DNA from: Microbacteriaceae bacterium
GTDB lineage: Bacteria; Actinomycetota; Actinomycetes; Actinomycetales; Microbacteriaceae
Length of the DNA: 52,034 nt
Direction: 5' to 3'
Assembly (NCBI GenBank): GCA_014377425.1
Contig: JACMPQ010000082.1
Coordinates: 1 to 52,034 of the forward strand
Made by a program: the position numbers and the translations under genes. Under the pieces are notes generated by a model that was not told the DNA's origin, searched no databases, and saw only the letters and a program-made list of their open reading frames with translations. Shown piece after piece: positions 10,637 through 20,086 of the stretch (position 1 is its first letter; the number at the start of each line of letters is the position of its first letter).

Positions 10637-11541
10637 CCGCATCCGTTGCGGCGGCCCCGTCGACGGTGGCCCCCTTCGGCAGCCGCCTCGCCGCGGCGTT
10701 CGACGCGCGTGGGCAGCTCTGCGTCGGCATAGACCCCCATCCCTACCTCCTGAATGCATGGGGACTCACGGATGACGCTGCCGGTCTTACCGACTTCGGC
10801 TTGCGGGTAGTGGACGCGAGCGTCGGTTATGCCGGCATCGTCAAACCGCAGGTGGCGTTCTTTGAGCGGCACGGTTCCGCCGGATTCCTCGCACTGGAAC
10901 AGGTACTTTCCGCAGCCCGTGCCGCAGGCCTACTGATCATTGCCGATGCTAAACGCGGGGATGTCGGCACGAGCGTCGAGGCCTACGGGCAGGCCTGGTT
11001 CCAGCCCGGCTCACCGCTCGAAGCCGACGCCCTCACCGTGAGCGCGTTTCAGGGCGTGCAGAGCCTCGCCGCTCCAATCGCGCTGGCCGCAGCATCCGGC
11101 AAAGGACTCTTTGTGCTGGCGGCGACCAGCAACCCAGAGTCGGAAGCAACGCAGACCGCGATCATTTCTCGGGGACCCCGAGCGGGCCACACGGTTGCCG
11201 CCGGAATTGTTGCGGATGTTGTGGATGAAAACCAGAACCAGCGCACTGACGGCTCATCGCCTGATCTTGGCAGCCTCGGCGTGGTGCTGGGCGCCACGGT
11301 CAATTTCACCGACTACGGCATCAACCTCGACAGCCTCGCCGGCAACGGAGTCGCTACCCCTATTCTTGCCCCCGGTTTTGGCCATCAGGGCGCCGAATTT
11401 GAGCAGTTGGGGGCGCTCTATGGCGCGGCCTCGGCCCTTGCCATTGTGAGCGTTTCGCGCAGCATCCTCACCGCCGGGCCACACGAAATTGCTGGTGCCA
11501 TTGCCGTTCAGGCGAAGGCGGTATTCCAATGGCGCGGGTAA
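10633..11541 (+). CDS. pyrF: Orotidine 5'-phosphate decarboxylase (type 2)
   Basis: The 302-residue enzyme catalyses the last step to UMP. The active-site motif DAKRGD is at residues 105-110, preceded by CVGIDPHP and KPQVAFFE, the hallmarks of the longer type 2 bacterial OMP decarboxylase found in mycobacteria and relatives. The ATG lies in an ATGA overlap with carB. Its last 13 bases are also the beginning of the next gene. pyrD and pyrE are not in the window and must be elsewhere. Confidence 0.97.
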   Translation: MTASVAAAPSTVAPFGSRLAAAFDARGQLCVGIDPHPYLLNAWGLTDDAAGLTDFGLRVVDASVGYAGIVKPQVAFFERHGSAGFLALEQVLSAARAAGLLIIADAKRGDVGTSVEAYGQAWFQPGSPLEADALTVSAFQGVQSLAAPIALAAASGKGLFVLAATSNPESEATQTAIISRGPRAGHTVAAGIVADVVDENQNQRTDGSSPDLGSLGVVLGATVNFTDYGINLDSLAGNGVATPILAPGFGHQGAEFEQLGALYGAASALAIVSVSRSILTAGPHEIAGAIAVQAKAVFQWRG

Positions 11542-12440
11542 CACCCCCCGCGGTTGATCGCGCCGCCGCCTCCCGCGCCGCAGTGGCGGCACGGCGTGCC
11601 CGAGCCGCGATCAAACGCACGGTCGAGAGCCGCGAACGCAGCGCCTTGGCGGTACTGAATGCCGGCTGGAACGACCCCGAGGCTGTGGCCGAAGCCACCC
11701 TGCGGGTGCGCGAGTTACTGCTCAGCATGCCGGGGCTGGGCCCTAAGCGAGTAGCGGCAATGATGACGGAGCTCAGTATCGCCGATTCCAAGCGGGTGGG
11801 GGGCCTCGGTATCCGTCAGCGTGAGAAGCTGCGGGAGTGGATCCTGGCCCGCGACGCCCGCTTCGCGCCACCGCCCAGCGCCAAACTCGTGGTTCTCGCC
11901 GGACCCACCGCCGTGGGCAAGGGAACGGTGTCCACCCATATCCGGGAAAATCACCCCCGCGTGCATCTTTCGGTTTCGGCCACCACCCGGCAGCCGCGGC
12001 CGGGGGAGCAACACGGCATCAACTACTTCTTCGTCAGTGACGAAGAATTTGATCGCCTGATCGCCGGTGACGAGATGCTCGAATGGGCGACCGTCCACAA
12101 CGCCCACCGCTACGGCACCCCGCGCGGTCCGGTGGAGGAAGCCCTCGCCGCAGGCTTCAGCGTTTTACTGGAAATCGATTTGCAGGGCGCTCGACAGATC
12201 AAGGTGAGCGCGCCGGAAGCCGTGCTGGTTTTTCTGCTACCGCCGAGTTGGGAAGAATTAGTGCGACGTCTCATCGGCCGTGGCACCGAGGCCGCAGCCG
12301 AACAACAGCGTCGTCTGGCTACCGCCAAAGTGGAACTCGCCGCCCAAAACGAGTTCGATCACCGGATCGTCAATCACGAGGTCAGCCAGGCGGCACAGGA
12401 AGTCGTAGACTTGATGGGGATTTCCCACGATCGCGGCTGA
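11529..12440 (+). CDS. gmk: mIHF DNA-binding domain fused to guanylate kinase
   Basis: The 303-residue protein has two parts. Residues about 1-110 match actinobacterial integration host factor, with basic helices and then [20 protein letters not shown] and [17 protein letters not shown], the helix-two-turn-helix part. From residue 118 it is a complete guanylate kinase with P-loop GPTAVGKGT (125-133), GMP-binding [11 protein letters not shown] and [10 protein letters not shown]. Gmk converts GMP to GDP. In mycobacteria and streptomycetes mihf is a separate gene directly before gmk; here the two form one continuous frame with no stop between them. The start overlaps pyrF by 13 bases. Other start codons could in principle give Gmk alone, but none has a good ribosome site. 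Confidence 0.93.
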   Translation: MARVTPPAVDRAAASRAAVAARRARAAIKRTVESRERSALAVLNAGWNDPEAVAEATLRVRELLLSMPGLGPKRVAAMMTELSIADSKRVGGLGIRQREKLREWILARDARFAPPPSAKLVVLAGPTAVGKGTVSTHIRENHPRVHLSVSATTRQPRPGEQHGINYFFVSDEEFDRLIAGDEMLEWATVHNAHRYGTPRGPVEEALAAGFSVLLEIDLQGARQIKVSAPEAVLVFLLPPSWEELVRRLIGRGTEAAAEQQRRLATAKVELAAQNEFDHRIVNHEVSQAAQEVVDLMGISHDRG

Positions 12441-12480
12441 CCAAGCCTTTTTCACCCTTTAGCTCAAAAGGAGCACCACC

Positions 12481-12738
12481 ATGGCCGAAAAGCCCAAGGG
12501 CATCATTGATCCGCCCATCGACGAACTGCTGTCAAAGGTCGACTCCAAGTATGCGCTCGTCATCTTCGCGTCCAAGCGTGCTCGCCAGATCAACGACTAC
12601 TACGCCGACCTGCACGAAGGCAGCCTGTTCGACAACGTTGGGCCGCTCGTGAGCTCCACCATCGACGACAAGCCGCTCTCAATCGCCCTGCACGAGATCA
12701 ACGAAGACCGTCTGATCGCCAAGCCGATCGCCGAGTAG
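12481..12738 (+). CDS. rpoZ: RNA polymerase omega subunit
   Basis: The 85-residue protein begins [17 protein letters not shown] and carries the omega signature [18 protein letters not shown]. It helps assemble and stabilise RNA polymerase by clamping the beta-prime subunit. AAAAGGAG ends eight bases before the ATG. The gap from gmk is 40 bases, so it may be co-transcribed. gmk-rpoZ-coaBC-metK is the conserved actinobacterial order. Confidence 0.97.
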   Translation: MAEKPKGIIDPPIDELLSKVDSKYALVIFASKRARQINDYYADLHEGSLFDNVGPLVSSTIDDKPLSIALHEINEDRLIAKPIAE

Positions 12739-12796
12739 TACCGGACCACGCATCGCCACCCACCACTGATCGAGACCGAAGCCGAGGGACAGCGAA

Positions 12797-14065
12797 ATGA
12801 CCGGCCCCTCCTCTGGCTCGTTGAACATCGTGGTGGGTGTAACCGGCGGAATTGCGGCCTACAAGGTCGTTTCGGTTCTACGGACACTGGTGTTGTCCGG
12901 CCACGACGTGCACGTCGTGGCCACCGACGCCGCCCTGCGTTTCGTTGGTAAACCAACGCTCGAAGCGATCAGTCGAAATGTGGTGAACACCGACCTCTAC
13001 GAGGGCGTTTCTCAGGTGCGGCACGTGGCCATCGGCCAGGCCGCCGACCTGATTCTGGTCGCCCCAGCCACGGCAAACACCATCGCGAAGCTCGCCGCCG
13101 GAATCGCCGATGACCTCCTCGGCAACACCCTGCTGGCCAGTCGTGCCCCGGTTCTCATCGCCCCGGCCATGCACACCGAGATGTGGCACAATCCCGCCAC
13201 GGTTGCTAACGTGGCGCTCCTACGATCCCGGGGCGTCCGCTTTATTGGGCCGATCAGCGGCCAACTTACCGGCGATGATTCCGGCCCGGGCCGCCTTGCC
13301 GAACCAGATGACATCGTGGCCGCCGTTTTGGCGCTGATCGAAGTCACCTCCGCGGAACGGGCCGCCGCCGCTGCCGTTCCCGTTGCCGATGCCGTTCCCG
13401 CTGCGGCCGCGCAGGATCTGGCCGGTCGCCGGGTGCTAGTGACGGCCGGCGGCACCCGCGAAGCTCTCGACCCGGTGCGCTTTCTCGGAAACCGCTCCAG
13501 CGGGCGCCAGGGTGTGGCCATCGCCGAAGCCGCCCATGTTCGGGGAGCCGCGGTGACCCTCATCGGCGCCAATCTGGAGGTGCCGGTGGCATCCGGTATC
13601 ACGGTGATCTCGGTTGTCTCCGCCACTGAACTCGCGAGCGCAGTTTCCGCGGCCGCGCCCCACGCAGACCTCATCGTGATGGCGGCCGCCGTAGCGGACT
13701 ATCGCCCGGAAACGATCGCCGACAGAAAGATCAAGAAAGACACCGCGGGCGATCGGCTCACCCTGAACCTGGTGAAAAACCCCGACATTCTGATGGCGTT
13801 GGGGCAAAATCGGGGCCAGAATCAGCTCATCGTGGGGTTCGCCGCCGAGACCGAAGCGGATGACGACGCGCTCGTTCAGCTTGCCCGCGGGAAGATCCGG
13901 CGCAAGGGCTGCGACCTGCTGGTGGTCAACCGGGTGGGCTGGAGCACCGGCTTCTCCACAGTCGACAACGCCGTTCTGGTCATCAATCCGGCCGGGGATA
14001 TAGTGATGGAGGCCGCCGGGAGCAAGCTCTCACTTGCCCATCGCATTCTCGACCTCACGGTCTGA
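12797..14065 (+). CDS. coaBC: Phosphopantothenoylcysteine decarboxylase / phosphopantothenate-cysteine ligase
   Basis: The 422-residue bifunctional enzyme makes 4'-phosphopantetheine for coenzyme A. Residues about 10-180 form the FMN-dependent CoaC half (VVGVTGGIAAYK, LVAPATANTIAKLAAGIADD, and LIAPAMHTEMW). An Ala-rich linker follows (residues about 190-215). The CoaB ligase half starts at RRVLVTAGGTREALDPVRF and contains KIKKDTAGD and NPDILMALG. The ATG follows GAGGGACA. Its length and domain order are normal. Confidence 0.97.
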   Translation: MTGPSSGSLNIVVGVTGGIAAYKVVSVLRTLVLSGHDVHVVATDAALRFVGKPTLEAISRNVVNTDLYEGVSQVRHVAIGQAADLILVAPATANTIAKLAAGIADDLLGNTLLASRAPVLIAPAMHTEMWHNPATVANVALLRSRGVRFIGPISGQLTGDDSGPGRLAEPDDIVAAVLALIEVTSAERAAAAAVPVADAVPAAAAQDLAGRRVLVTAGGTREALDPVRFLGNRSSGRQGVAIAEAAHVRGAAVTLIGANLEVPVASGITVISVVSATELASAVSAAAPHADLIVMAAAVADYRPETIADRKIKKDTAGDRLTLNLVKNPDILMALGQNRGQNQLIVGFAAETEADDDALVQLARGKIRRKGCDLLVVNRVGWSTGFSTVDNAVLVINPAGDIVMEAAGSKLSLAHRILDLTV

Positions 14066-14155
14066 TCGTCTAGTCGCACCCACCCCATCCCCACTTCACT
14101 TTGTTTGGCCGTCGACGTACCCATCGCGGGCGTTCCTGAGTAGCACGAGGCATTT

Positions 14156-15361
14156 ATGAGTAACACTTCGAAGGCCGCGCTGCGCCTGTTCACCTCTGAG
14201 TCGGTAACCGAGGGTCATCCCGACAAGATTTGTGACCAGATCTCCGACAGCATCCTCGACGCGCTCCTCACCGCCGACCCGCACAGTCGGGTGGCCGTTG
14301 AAACCCTCGTTACCACCGGGATTGTGCACGTGGCAGGCGAGGTGACAACCTCCGGCTACGTCGACATCCCCACCATCGTGCGCGACAAAATCGTTGCCAT
14401 CGGCTACGACTCCTCGCGGGTCAGCTTCGACGGCAGCACCTGTGGGGTAACCGTCTCTATCGGTTCCCAGTCTCCAGACATCGCACAGGGCGTAGACCGC
14501 GCGCTTGAGGCCCGCGAAGGCGACGACGACGCGCTCAATGTCCAGGGTGCGGGGGACCAGGGCATCATGTTCGGCTACGCCACCCGCGAGACGGCCGAGC
14601 TGATGCCCATCCCGATTTGGCTGGCCCACCGTCTCGCCGAGCGACTCGCCCTGGTGCGTCGGGAAGGCTTGGTTGATTACCTTCGCCCCGATGGAAAAAC
14701 CCAGGTGACGGTGGGCTACGAGGGCTCCACCCCGAAGACGGTGGAGACCGTGGTGTTATCTACCCAGCATTCGCCGCGGGTGAGCGACGTGACCCTCAAC
14801 GAAGAAATCACCCAGCTCGTTATCCGGCCAGTGCTAGAGATGGCCGAACTCGATTTTTCTGCGGTAAATATTTTGATCAACCCCACCGGCCGGTTCGAGA
14901 TCGGTGGGCCCAAGGGCGATGCCGGGCTCACCGGGCGCAAAATCATCGTCGACACCTACGGCGGCGCGAGTCGACACGGTGGGGGAGCGTTCAGCGGCAA
15001 GGATCCGTCGAAGGTCGACCGCTCCGCCGCCTACGCCATGCGCTGGGTCGCCAAAAACGTGGTCGCCGCGGGACTCGCCGACCGCCTCGAAGTGCAGGTG
15101 GCCTATGCCATCGGCAAGGCCGCGCCGGTGGGACTGTATGTGGAATCCTTCGGCACCGCGCATATTGCGGAGGAGAAGATCATCGAAGCGATTCGCGCGG
15201 TGTTCGATCTGCGGCCGGCAGCAATCATCCGTGACCTCGATCTGTTGCGTCCGATCTATGCCGCCACCGCAACCTACGGTCACTTCGGCCGCGAACTACC
15301 CGACTTCACCTGGGAAAACCGCGACCGGGTCGACGCTCTGCGCACCGCCGCCGGGCTCTAA
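14156..15361 (+). CDS. metK: S-adenosylmethionine synthase
   Basis: The 401-residue enzyme makes SAM from methionine and ATP. It has the ATP-binding [20 protein letters not shown] near the N-terminus, [12 protein letters not shown], and [19 protein letters not shown] in the C-terminal half. The start ATG follows GAGG by seven bases. The 90-base upstream spacer has no SAM riboswitch that I can recognise. The stop is two bases before the next gene, consistent with co-transcription. Confidence 0.98.
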   Translation: MSNTSKAALRLFTSESVTEGHPDKICDQISDSILDALLTADPHSRVAVETLVTTGIVHVAGEVTTSGYVDIPTIVRDKIVAIGYDSSRVSFDGSTCGVTVSIGSQSPDIAQGVDRALEAREGDDDALNVQGAGDQGIMFGYATRETAELMPIPIWLAHRLAERLALVRREGLVDYLRPDGKTQVTVGYEGSTPKTVETVVLSTQHSPRVSDVTLNEEITQLVIRPVLEMAELDFSAVNILINPTGRFEIGGPKGDAGLTGRKIIVDTYGGASRHGGGAFSGKDPSKVDRSAAYAMRWVAKNVVAAGLADRLEVQVAYAIGKAAPVGLYVESFGTAHIAEEKIIEAIRAVFDLRPAAIIRDLDLLRPIYAATATYGHFGRELPDFTWENRDRVDALRTAAGL

Positions 15362-15363
15362 CC

Positions 15364-17490
15364 ATGACAGCACCCGCGATGATCGCGCGGGTCATGGTGG
15401 ATTCGCCCCTGCCGCAGCTCGATCGACTATTCGACTACGCCGTTCCCGCGCTTCTTCGGGGGCAGGTTGTTGCCGGCATTCGGGTGCGCGTGCCGTTGCG
15501 TTCGGCGGGCCGGATCGCCGAGGGTTTCGTGGTCGAGGTGGTGAGCCAGGTCAGCTACACTGGCGTGCTCAGCGAGGTGGAATCGGTGATTTCTCCGCTG
15601 GTCGTGCTCGCCCCCGAGGTGTGGGCGCTCGCTCGTGCCGTTGCCGATCGTGCCGCCGGCAGCGCCAGCGACGTGCTGCGACTCGCCATCCCGCGGCGAC
15701 AGGTGCGGGTAGAAAAAGTGTGGCTGGCAGAGGCCACAGCGGCTACCGAATTGGCTGCTGCTGGTTTGCACGCCGGAGATGTGCGGACTGACCGAGAAAC
15801 AGATTTAACCGCGCCGGATGCGATCGAGCAGGCCGTCACCGAGAACGACGAAACGGTGACCCCCTCGAGCAAAAAGTCGGAAGTGAGTGCCGAGCCTCCC
15901 GCCGGGTTCGACCCGGGGCGGTTTTCCACGGCAATTCGCACCGGCGAGCGCCTTGCCGTGGCGGCCGTGCCGCGGGTAGTCGCGGTTCGAGCGGGTGCGG
16001 CCGGGACGGGTGCCAGCGCCGCCGCGTGGGTCGGGGAGTGGGCAACCCTGATGGCGGCCGCGGCCGTCGAGGCGCTGGCGAACGGCGGCAGCGCCATCCT
16101 CTGCGTTCCCGACTACCGCGATCAGGAACAGGTTCTGGCGGCGCTGTCAGCCATCCTGCCCACCGACCGCGTGGTGCGGTTGGATGCGCGGCAAAGTAAC
16201 CCCGAGCGTTACCGAGCATTTTTGGCCTGCCTGGGTGAGCATCCGCTGGTCATCGTCGGAAATCGATCCGTGGTCTACGCGCCCGCCGCTCACCTCGCGC
16301 TCATTGCGCTCTGGGACGACGGCGACCCGTTGCTGGCTGAACCACTGAGCCCGTACGTGAACGCCCGCGACGCCGCCCTCGTGCGGCAAAATCAGCAGGG
16401 GTGTGCGCTCTGGTTTGTCGGCCACGCCCGCAGCACCGAGGTGCAGCGCCTCGTGACGCTCGGCTATCTCGACGAATTGGCAGCCACCCGCAGCTACACC
16501 CCGAAGGTTATTCCCACGGCCCAACAGGCTCCACAGGATCGCTTCGCCGCGATTGCCCGCATCCCCTCCAGCGCGTGGAAGCACGCCCGTGAAGCGCTCC
16601 ACCACGGGCCCGTGCTGGTCCAGGTCGCCCGCCCGGGGTTCGCGCCCCGCCTCGCCTGCGACTCCTGCCAGCAGTCCGCCCGCTGTCTGCGCTGCGAGGG
16701 TCCGCTCGGCACCAAAACGGCTCACGCCGCCCCCGGCTGCCTGTGGTGCGGCGCATTGGCCGCCGACTGGCACTGCGCCAATTGCGAGGGCACCCGGCTC
16801 CGGCAGGTTGGCCAGGGCTCGGTCCGCACTGCGGAGGAGTTGGGCCGCGGTTTTCCGGGCATCCGAATCATCGTGGCCGACGGTGATCATCCGATTCTCA
16901 GTGTCGACAACGCGCCGGCGCTCGTAGTGGCCACCCGCGGGGCCGAACCGATCGCGGCGGGCGGCTACCGTGCGGTGCTGCTGTTGGATGGGGAGCGGAT
17001 GCTCGCGCGCGAGAGCCTGCGCGTAGGCGAAGACTGTCTGCGCTGGTGGTCTAATGCGGCCGCTCTTGCAGCGCCCGGAGCGCCGGTGGTGCTCGTGGGT
17101 GTCGGCGGAGCCCTCGCCAGCGCGATGTCCACCTGGCGCCTCGCCGACTACGCCGCCGCCGAGCTCGTCGACCGTCGCGCGCTGCGGTTTCCGCCGGCGA
17201 TTCGGGTGGCGACCGTAACCGGTACCGTCGCGAGCGTCGAGGCGGCGGTCGCGGCCCTGGCGGAGATTGAACACACCGACGTACTCGGACCCACCGAGGT
17301 TTCCCCCGGGTCAGTTCGCGCGATTGTGCGCTTCGATTTTGCCCAGGGCACGGCGGTAACGTCGGTGCTTCGGTCCGAGGTGATTCGGGCCGCGACCTTG
17401 AGGCGTAAGCGAGTGGCTGCCGCCCCCGGACGCGCACAACTGAATACACTGAAAGTGCGCTGTGATGACACCGAGCCGTTCTCCGAGTAA
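15364..17490 (+). CDS. priA: PriA-like primosomal protein with degenerate helicase motifs
   Basis: The 708-residue protein has the PriA 3'-DNA-binding domain (residues about 8-100, LFDYAVPALLRGQVVAGIRVRVP) and the zinc-binding region with paired cysteines CDSCQQSARCLRC and CLWCGALAADWHC-NC. However, the Walker A site is gone: where TGSGKT is expected there is RAGAAGTGASAAAW, and the DEEH-box position reads WDDGDP. This ATPase-dead form is the rule in actinobacteria, so the protein may act as a structural replication-restart or DNA-binding factor. An insertion with acidic and Thr-rich residues (about 140-190) is present. Confidence 0.9.
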   Translation: MTAPAMIARVMVDSPLPQLDRLFDYAVPALLRGQVVAGIRVRVPLRSAGRIAEGFVVEVVSQVSYTGVLSEVESVISPLVVLAPEVWALARAVADRAAGSASDVLRLAIPRRQVRVEKVWLAEATAATELAAAGLHAGDVRTDRETDLTAPDAIEQAVTENDETVTPSSKKSEVSAEPPAGFDPGRFSTAIRTGERLAVAAVPRVVAVRAGAAGTGASAAAWVGEWATLMAAAAVEALANGGSAILCVPDYRDQEQVLAALSAILPTDRVVRLDARQSNPERYRAFLACLGEHPLVIVGNRSVVYAPAAHLALIALWDDGDPLLAEPLSPYVNARDAALVRQNQQGCALWFVGHARSTEVQRLVTLGYLDELAATRSYTPKVIPTAQQAPQDRFAAIARIPSSAWKHAREALHHGPVLVQVARPGFAPRLACDSCQQSARCLRCEGPLGTKTAHAAPGCLWCGALAADWHCANCEGTRLRQVGQGSVRTAEELGRGFPGIRIIVADGDHPILSVDNAPALVVATRGAEPIAAGGYRAVLLLDGERMLARESLRVGEDCLRWWSNAAALAAPGAPVVLVGVGGALASAMSTWRLADYAAAELVDRRALRFPPAIRVATVTGTVASVEAAVAALAEIEHTDVLGPTEVSPGSVRAIVRFDFAQGTAVTSVLRSEVIRAATLRRKRVAAAPGRAQLNTLKVRCDDTEPFSE

Positions 17491-17540
17491 TCCCCGGCGA
17501 ATCGCACCGTGTCGGAGTAACCCCCATCCGCCAGAACCTT

Positions 17541-18656
17541 GTGAGTAATGAGTATTTTGTGACGAACGAAACCGCAAGCCAGCCCGCGCAGCTGCAACAC
17601 GAGCATCGCCAACCCGAATCCAACTCGTCTGAGCCGCCCCGGCTGCGCCTAATCTTCGCGGGCAGCCCCGCCGCCGCGGTGCCGAGCTTGCTAGCCCTCG
17701 CCGCAACCGACCACAACATCGTGGCGGTGCTCACCCGTGAAGATTCCCAGCAGGGCCGCAAGCGCATTCTCACCGCAACTCGTGTCTCCGATACCGCCGA
17801 CACTCTCGGCATCCCGGTCATCAAATCCAATCGTTTGGCGGAGGTAGCCACCGAGGCTCTCACCGCCCTCGACGCCGACCTCGGAGTAATCGTTGCTTAC
17901 GGCGGCCTGCTGCGCGAACCTCTGCTCTCGGCCCCGCGACTCGGCTGGATCAACCTGCACTTCTCCCTTCTGCCGCGCTGGCGGGGTGCAGCACCGGTAC
18001 AGCGTTCGCTCATCGCCGGCGACGACCTCACCGGCGGCACGGTGTTTCAGCTCGTGGCCGAGCTCGACGCCGGTTCGATCTACGGCCAGTTCACCCAAAC
18101 AGTGGGCCCAAACGAGACCACCGGCGAGCTTCTGGCCTCGCTTGCGGATGCCGGTGCGCAGCTGCTCACGCGGGTCGTCGCAGCCCTCGCCGACGGCTCT
18201 GCCCGCGGCGAAACCCAGCAGGGCGACGTGACCCTCGCTCCCAAGCTCAGTCTCACCGACGGAAAGATTGACTGGACCGCGGATGCCGCCACCGTGCACA
18301 ACCAGATTCGCGGCGTCACCCCGGAACCGGGTGCATTCACCACCATCGACGGCGCGCTCGTGAAGGTTCTCGCTGCCCGCATCGCGCTGCCCGTGCGCAC
18401 TTGCGCCGACGCCGATTCGTCGGCCACCCCTCCCTTGGCTCCCGGCCACCTCCGTTTCGACTCATCGCGCGTGCTCATCGGCACCGCCACCGACCCTTTG
18501 GAACTCGTGACCGTTCAGCCCGCCGCCAAAAAACCGATGCCCGCCGCCGACTGGTGGCGTGGCCGCAACGCCGGTGCCAATGCCAACGCCAACGCCAATG
18601 CCAATGCCAACGCCAATGCCGGAATCGGTGCCAACGCCGTCGCGGTGGCCGAATGA
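17541..18656 (+). CDS. fmt: Methionyl-tRNA formyltransferase
   Basis: Fmt formylates initiator Met-tRNA. The family core begins at residue 35 (RLRLIFAGSPAAAVPSL), with the folate/catalytic region NLHFSLLPRWRGAAPVQRSL and the C-terminal domain from about residue 235. The listed GTG at 17541 leaves a 34-residue non-conserved N-terminus without a good Shine-Dalgarno; GTG 17559 or even CTG 17643 are alternatives. The C-terminus ends in an Ala-Asn dipeptide run encoded by a hexanucleotide repeat. The stop overlaps rsmB as ATGA. Confidence 0.93.
   Translation: MSNEYFVTNETASQPAQLQHEHRQPESNSSEPPRLRLIFAGSPAAAVPSLLALAATDHNIVAVLTREDSQQGRKRILTATRVSDTADTLGIPVIKSNRLAEVATEALTALDADLGVIVAYGGLLREPLLSAPRLGWINLHFSLLPRWRGAAPVQRSLIAGDDLTGGTVFQLVAELDAGSIYGQFTQTVGPNETTGELLASLADAGAQLLTRVVAALADGSARGETQQGDVTLAPKLSLTDGKIDWTADAATVHNQIRGVTPEPGAFTTIDGALVKVLAARIALPVRTCADADSSATPPLAPGHLRFDSSRVLIGTATDPLELVTVQPAAKKPMPAADWWRGRNAGANANANANANANANAGIGANAVAVAE
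18576..18617 (+). repeat. Seven GCCAAY hexanucleotide units at the 3' end of fmt
   Basis: Seven uninterrupted copies of GCCAAT or GCCAAC encode alternating Ala-Asn near the Fmt C-terminus. The unit length is a multiple of three, so copy-number change would lengthen or shorten the tail without a frameshift. It lies beyond the conserved Fmt domain and 35 bases before the rsmB start. Confidence 0.95.
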
Positions 18657-20077
18657 GCCCCGACCGCTCCGGCTCTCGCGAGGGCACCGCAGGCCCACGC
18701 CCGAAGGCCGGTACCGTGCAACCCGCCCGCCGCATCGCCTTCGATGTGATCAGCGCCGTTCGTGAGTCGGATGCCTACGCCAACCTGCTCCTGCCGGTGC
18801 GCCTCGAGCGTGCCGGTCTTGGCGGTCAAGACGCAGCTCTTGCCACCGAGCTCACCTACGGCACGCTGCGCCAGCAGGGTTACTACGACGCCGTCATCGA
18901 GCTCGCCGCGGGAAGGGAAACCGACAGGATCGACGCCCCCATCCTTGACGTGCTGCGCCTCGCCTGCCACCAGTTGCTGTCGATGCGGGTCGCGCAACAC
19001 GCCGCGGTCGACGAGGCGGTGTCGCTCGCCCGCGAGGTGGGCACCCAATCCGCCACCGGTTTCGTCAACGGGGTGCTGCGCACGATCACCCGCACACCCC
19101 CCGCCGATTGGCACGATCGGGTGATGGCCACCCCGCGCAGCGATGACGAACGCCTCGGCATCGATTACTCGCATCCGGTCTGGATTGTGCGGGCATTTCG
19201 CCAGGCGCTGGCCGCCGAGGGCCGCGAAATCGAGCTCGAAGATTTGCTCGCCGCCGACAACGTTGCCCCGCGGGTGAGCCTCGTGGCGCTTCCTGGGCTC
19301 TCGACGGTGGATGACCTGCCGCGCACTCGTAGCGCCAGCTATTCGCCGATCGGGGCGATTAGTGAGGGCGGCGACCCCGGTCAGTGGTCGGTCGTTGCCA
19401 GCGGCAAAGCTCGCGTGCAAGATGAGGGCTCGCAACTCGCAGCCCTCGCCCTGGGCCGGGCGCGGCCAGTCGTTGCGGGGGAGCGCTGGCTCGATCTCTG
19501 CGCCGGTCCCGGTGGCAAAGCCGCGCTGCTCGCAGCAGAGGCGGCGGCATCCGGGGCCACCCTGGTGGCCAACGAGGTGCTGCCGGTGCGTGCTGGACTC
19601 GTGCGCAAGGCCCTCGCCGTGCTGCCAAACCCGCCTCAGGTGATCGTGCAAGACGGCCGCCGCATTGGCCAGAGCGCGCCGGAGCAATTCGATCGCATTT
19701 TGGTGGATGCCCCCTGCACCGGTCTCGGCGCACTGCGTCGTCGTCCAGAGGCACGTTGGCGCAAACAGCCGAAGGATGTTGCCGAGCTCGCGCGCCTTCA
19801 AGCGGACCTGCTGTCGTCGGCCCTCGACGCACTCAAGCCCGGCGGTCTCCTCGCCTACGTCACCTGCTCACCGCATCTGGCCGAGAGCCGCCTCATCGTC
19901 GACGCGGTCATCAAGCGCGTCGGTGACGGGGTCTCTCGCCTCGATACCGCCGCCGTGCTCACCACCGTCACCACCGAACCGCTCGATCTCGGCGAAACGA
20001 CCGGACACGTGCAGCTCTGGCCGCACCGTCACGGTACCGACGCCATGTTCATCTGCCTGCTGCAAAAGGCTGGCTAG
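18653..20077 (+). CDS. rsmB: 16S rRNA (cytosine-967-C5)-methyltransferase
   Basis: The 474-residue protein starts at the ATG that overlaps the fmt stop. An NusB-like RNA-binding domain (residues about 25-150, ARRIAFDVISAVRESDAYAN) is followed by a Rossmann methyltransferase with the SAM motif LDLCAGPGGKAALLA, VDAPCTGLGALRRRPEARW and the catalytic Cys405 in YVTCSPH. It methylates C967 of 16S rRNA. The neighbouring fmt-rsmB pair is conserved in many bacteria. Confidence 0.95.
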   Translation: MSPDRSGSREGTAGPRPKAGTVQPARRIAFDVISAVRESDAYANLLLPVRLERAGLGGQDAALATELTYGTLRQQGYYDAVIELAAGRETDRIDAPILDVLRLACHQLLSMRVAQHAAVDEAVSLAREVGTQSATGFVNGVLRTITRTPPADWHDRVMATPRSDDERLGIDYSHPVWIVRAFRQALAAEGREIELEDLLAADNVAPRVSLVALPGLSTVDDLPRTRSASYSPIGAISEGGDPGQWSVVASGKARVQDEGSQLAALALGRARPVVAGERWLDLCAGPGGKAALLAAEAAASGATLVANEVLPVRAGLVRKALAVLPNPPQVIVQDGRRIGQSAPEQFDRILVDAPCTGLGALRRRPEARWRKQPKDVAELARLQADLLSSALDALKPGGLLAYVTCSPHLAESRLIVDAVIKRVGDGVSRLDTAAVLTTVTTEPLDLGETTGHVQLWPHRHGTDAMFICLLQKAG

Positions 20078-20086
20078 GCTCTGTCC
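20075..20086 (+). promoter_or_regulatory. Candidate leaderless -10 element for rpe
   Basis: TAGGCT (20075-20080) lies six bases before the rpe ATG and contains the rsmB stop codon. No Shine-Dalgarno is present before rpe. A TANNNT hexamer 6-7 bases before the start is the classic layout for an actinobacterial leaderless transcript. No convincing -35 is visible. Confidence 0.45.

Noticed and set aside
14066-14155. SAM riboswitch before metK
   Set aside because: Ninety bases without the conserved stems of any SAM class that I can recognise.
18401-18652. Upstream extension of rsmB inside fmt
   Set aside because: Arg/His-rich translation of the Ala-Asn repeat in another frame; the ATG overlapping the fmt stop gives a normal RsmB N-terminus.
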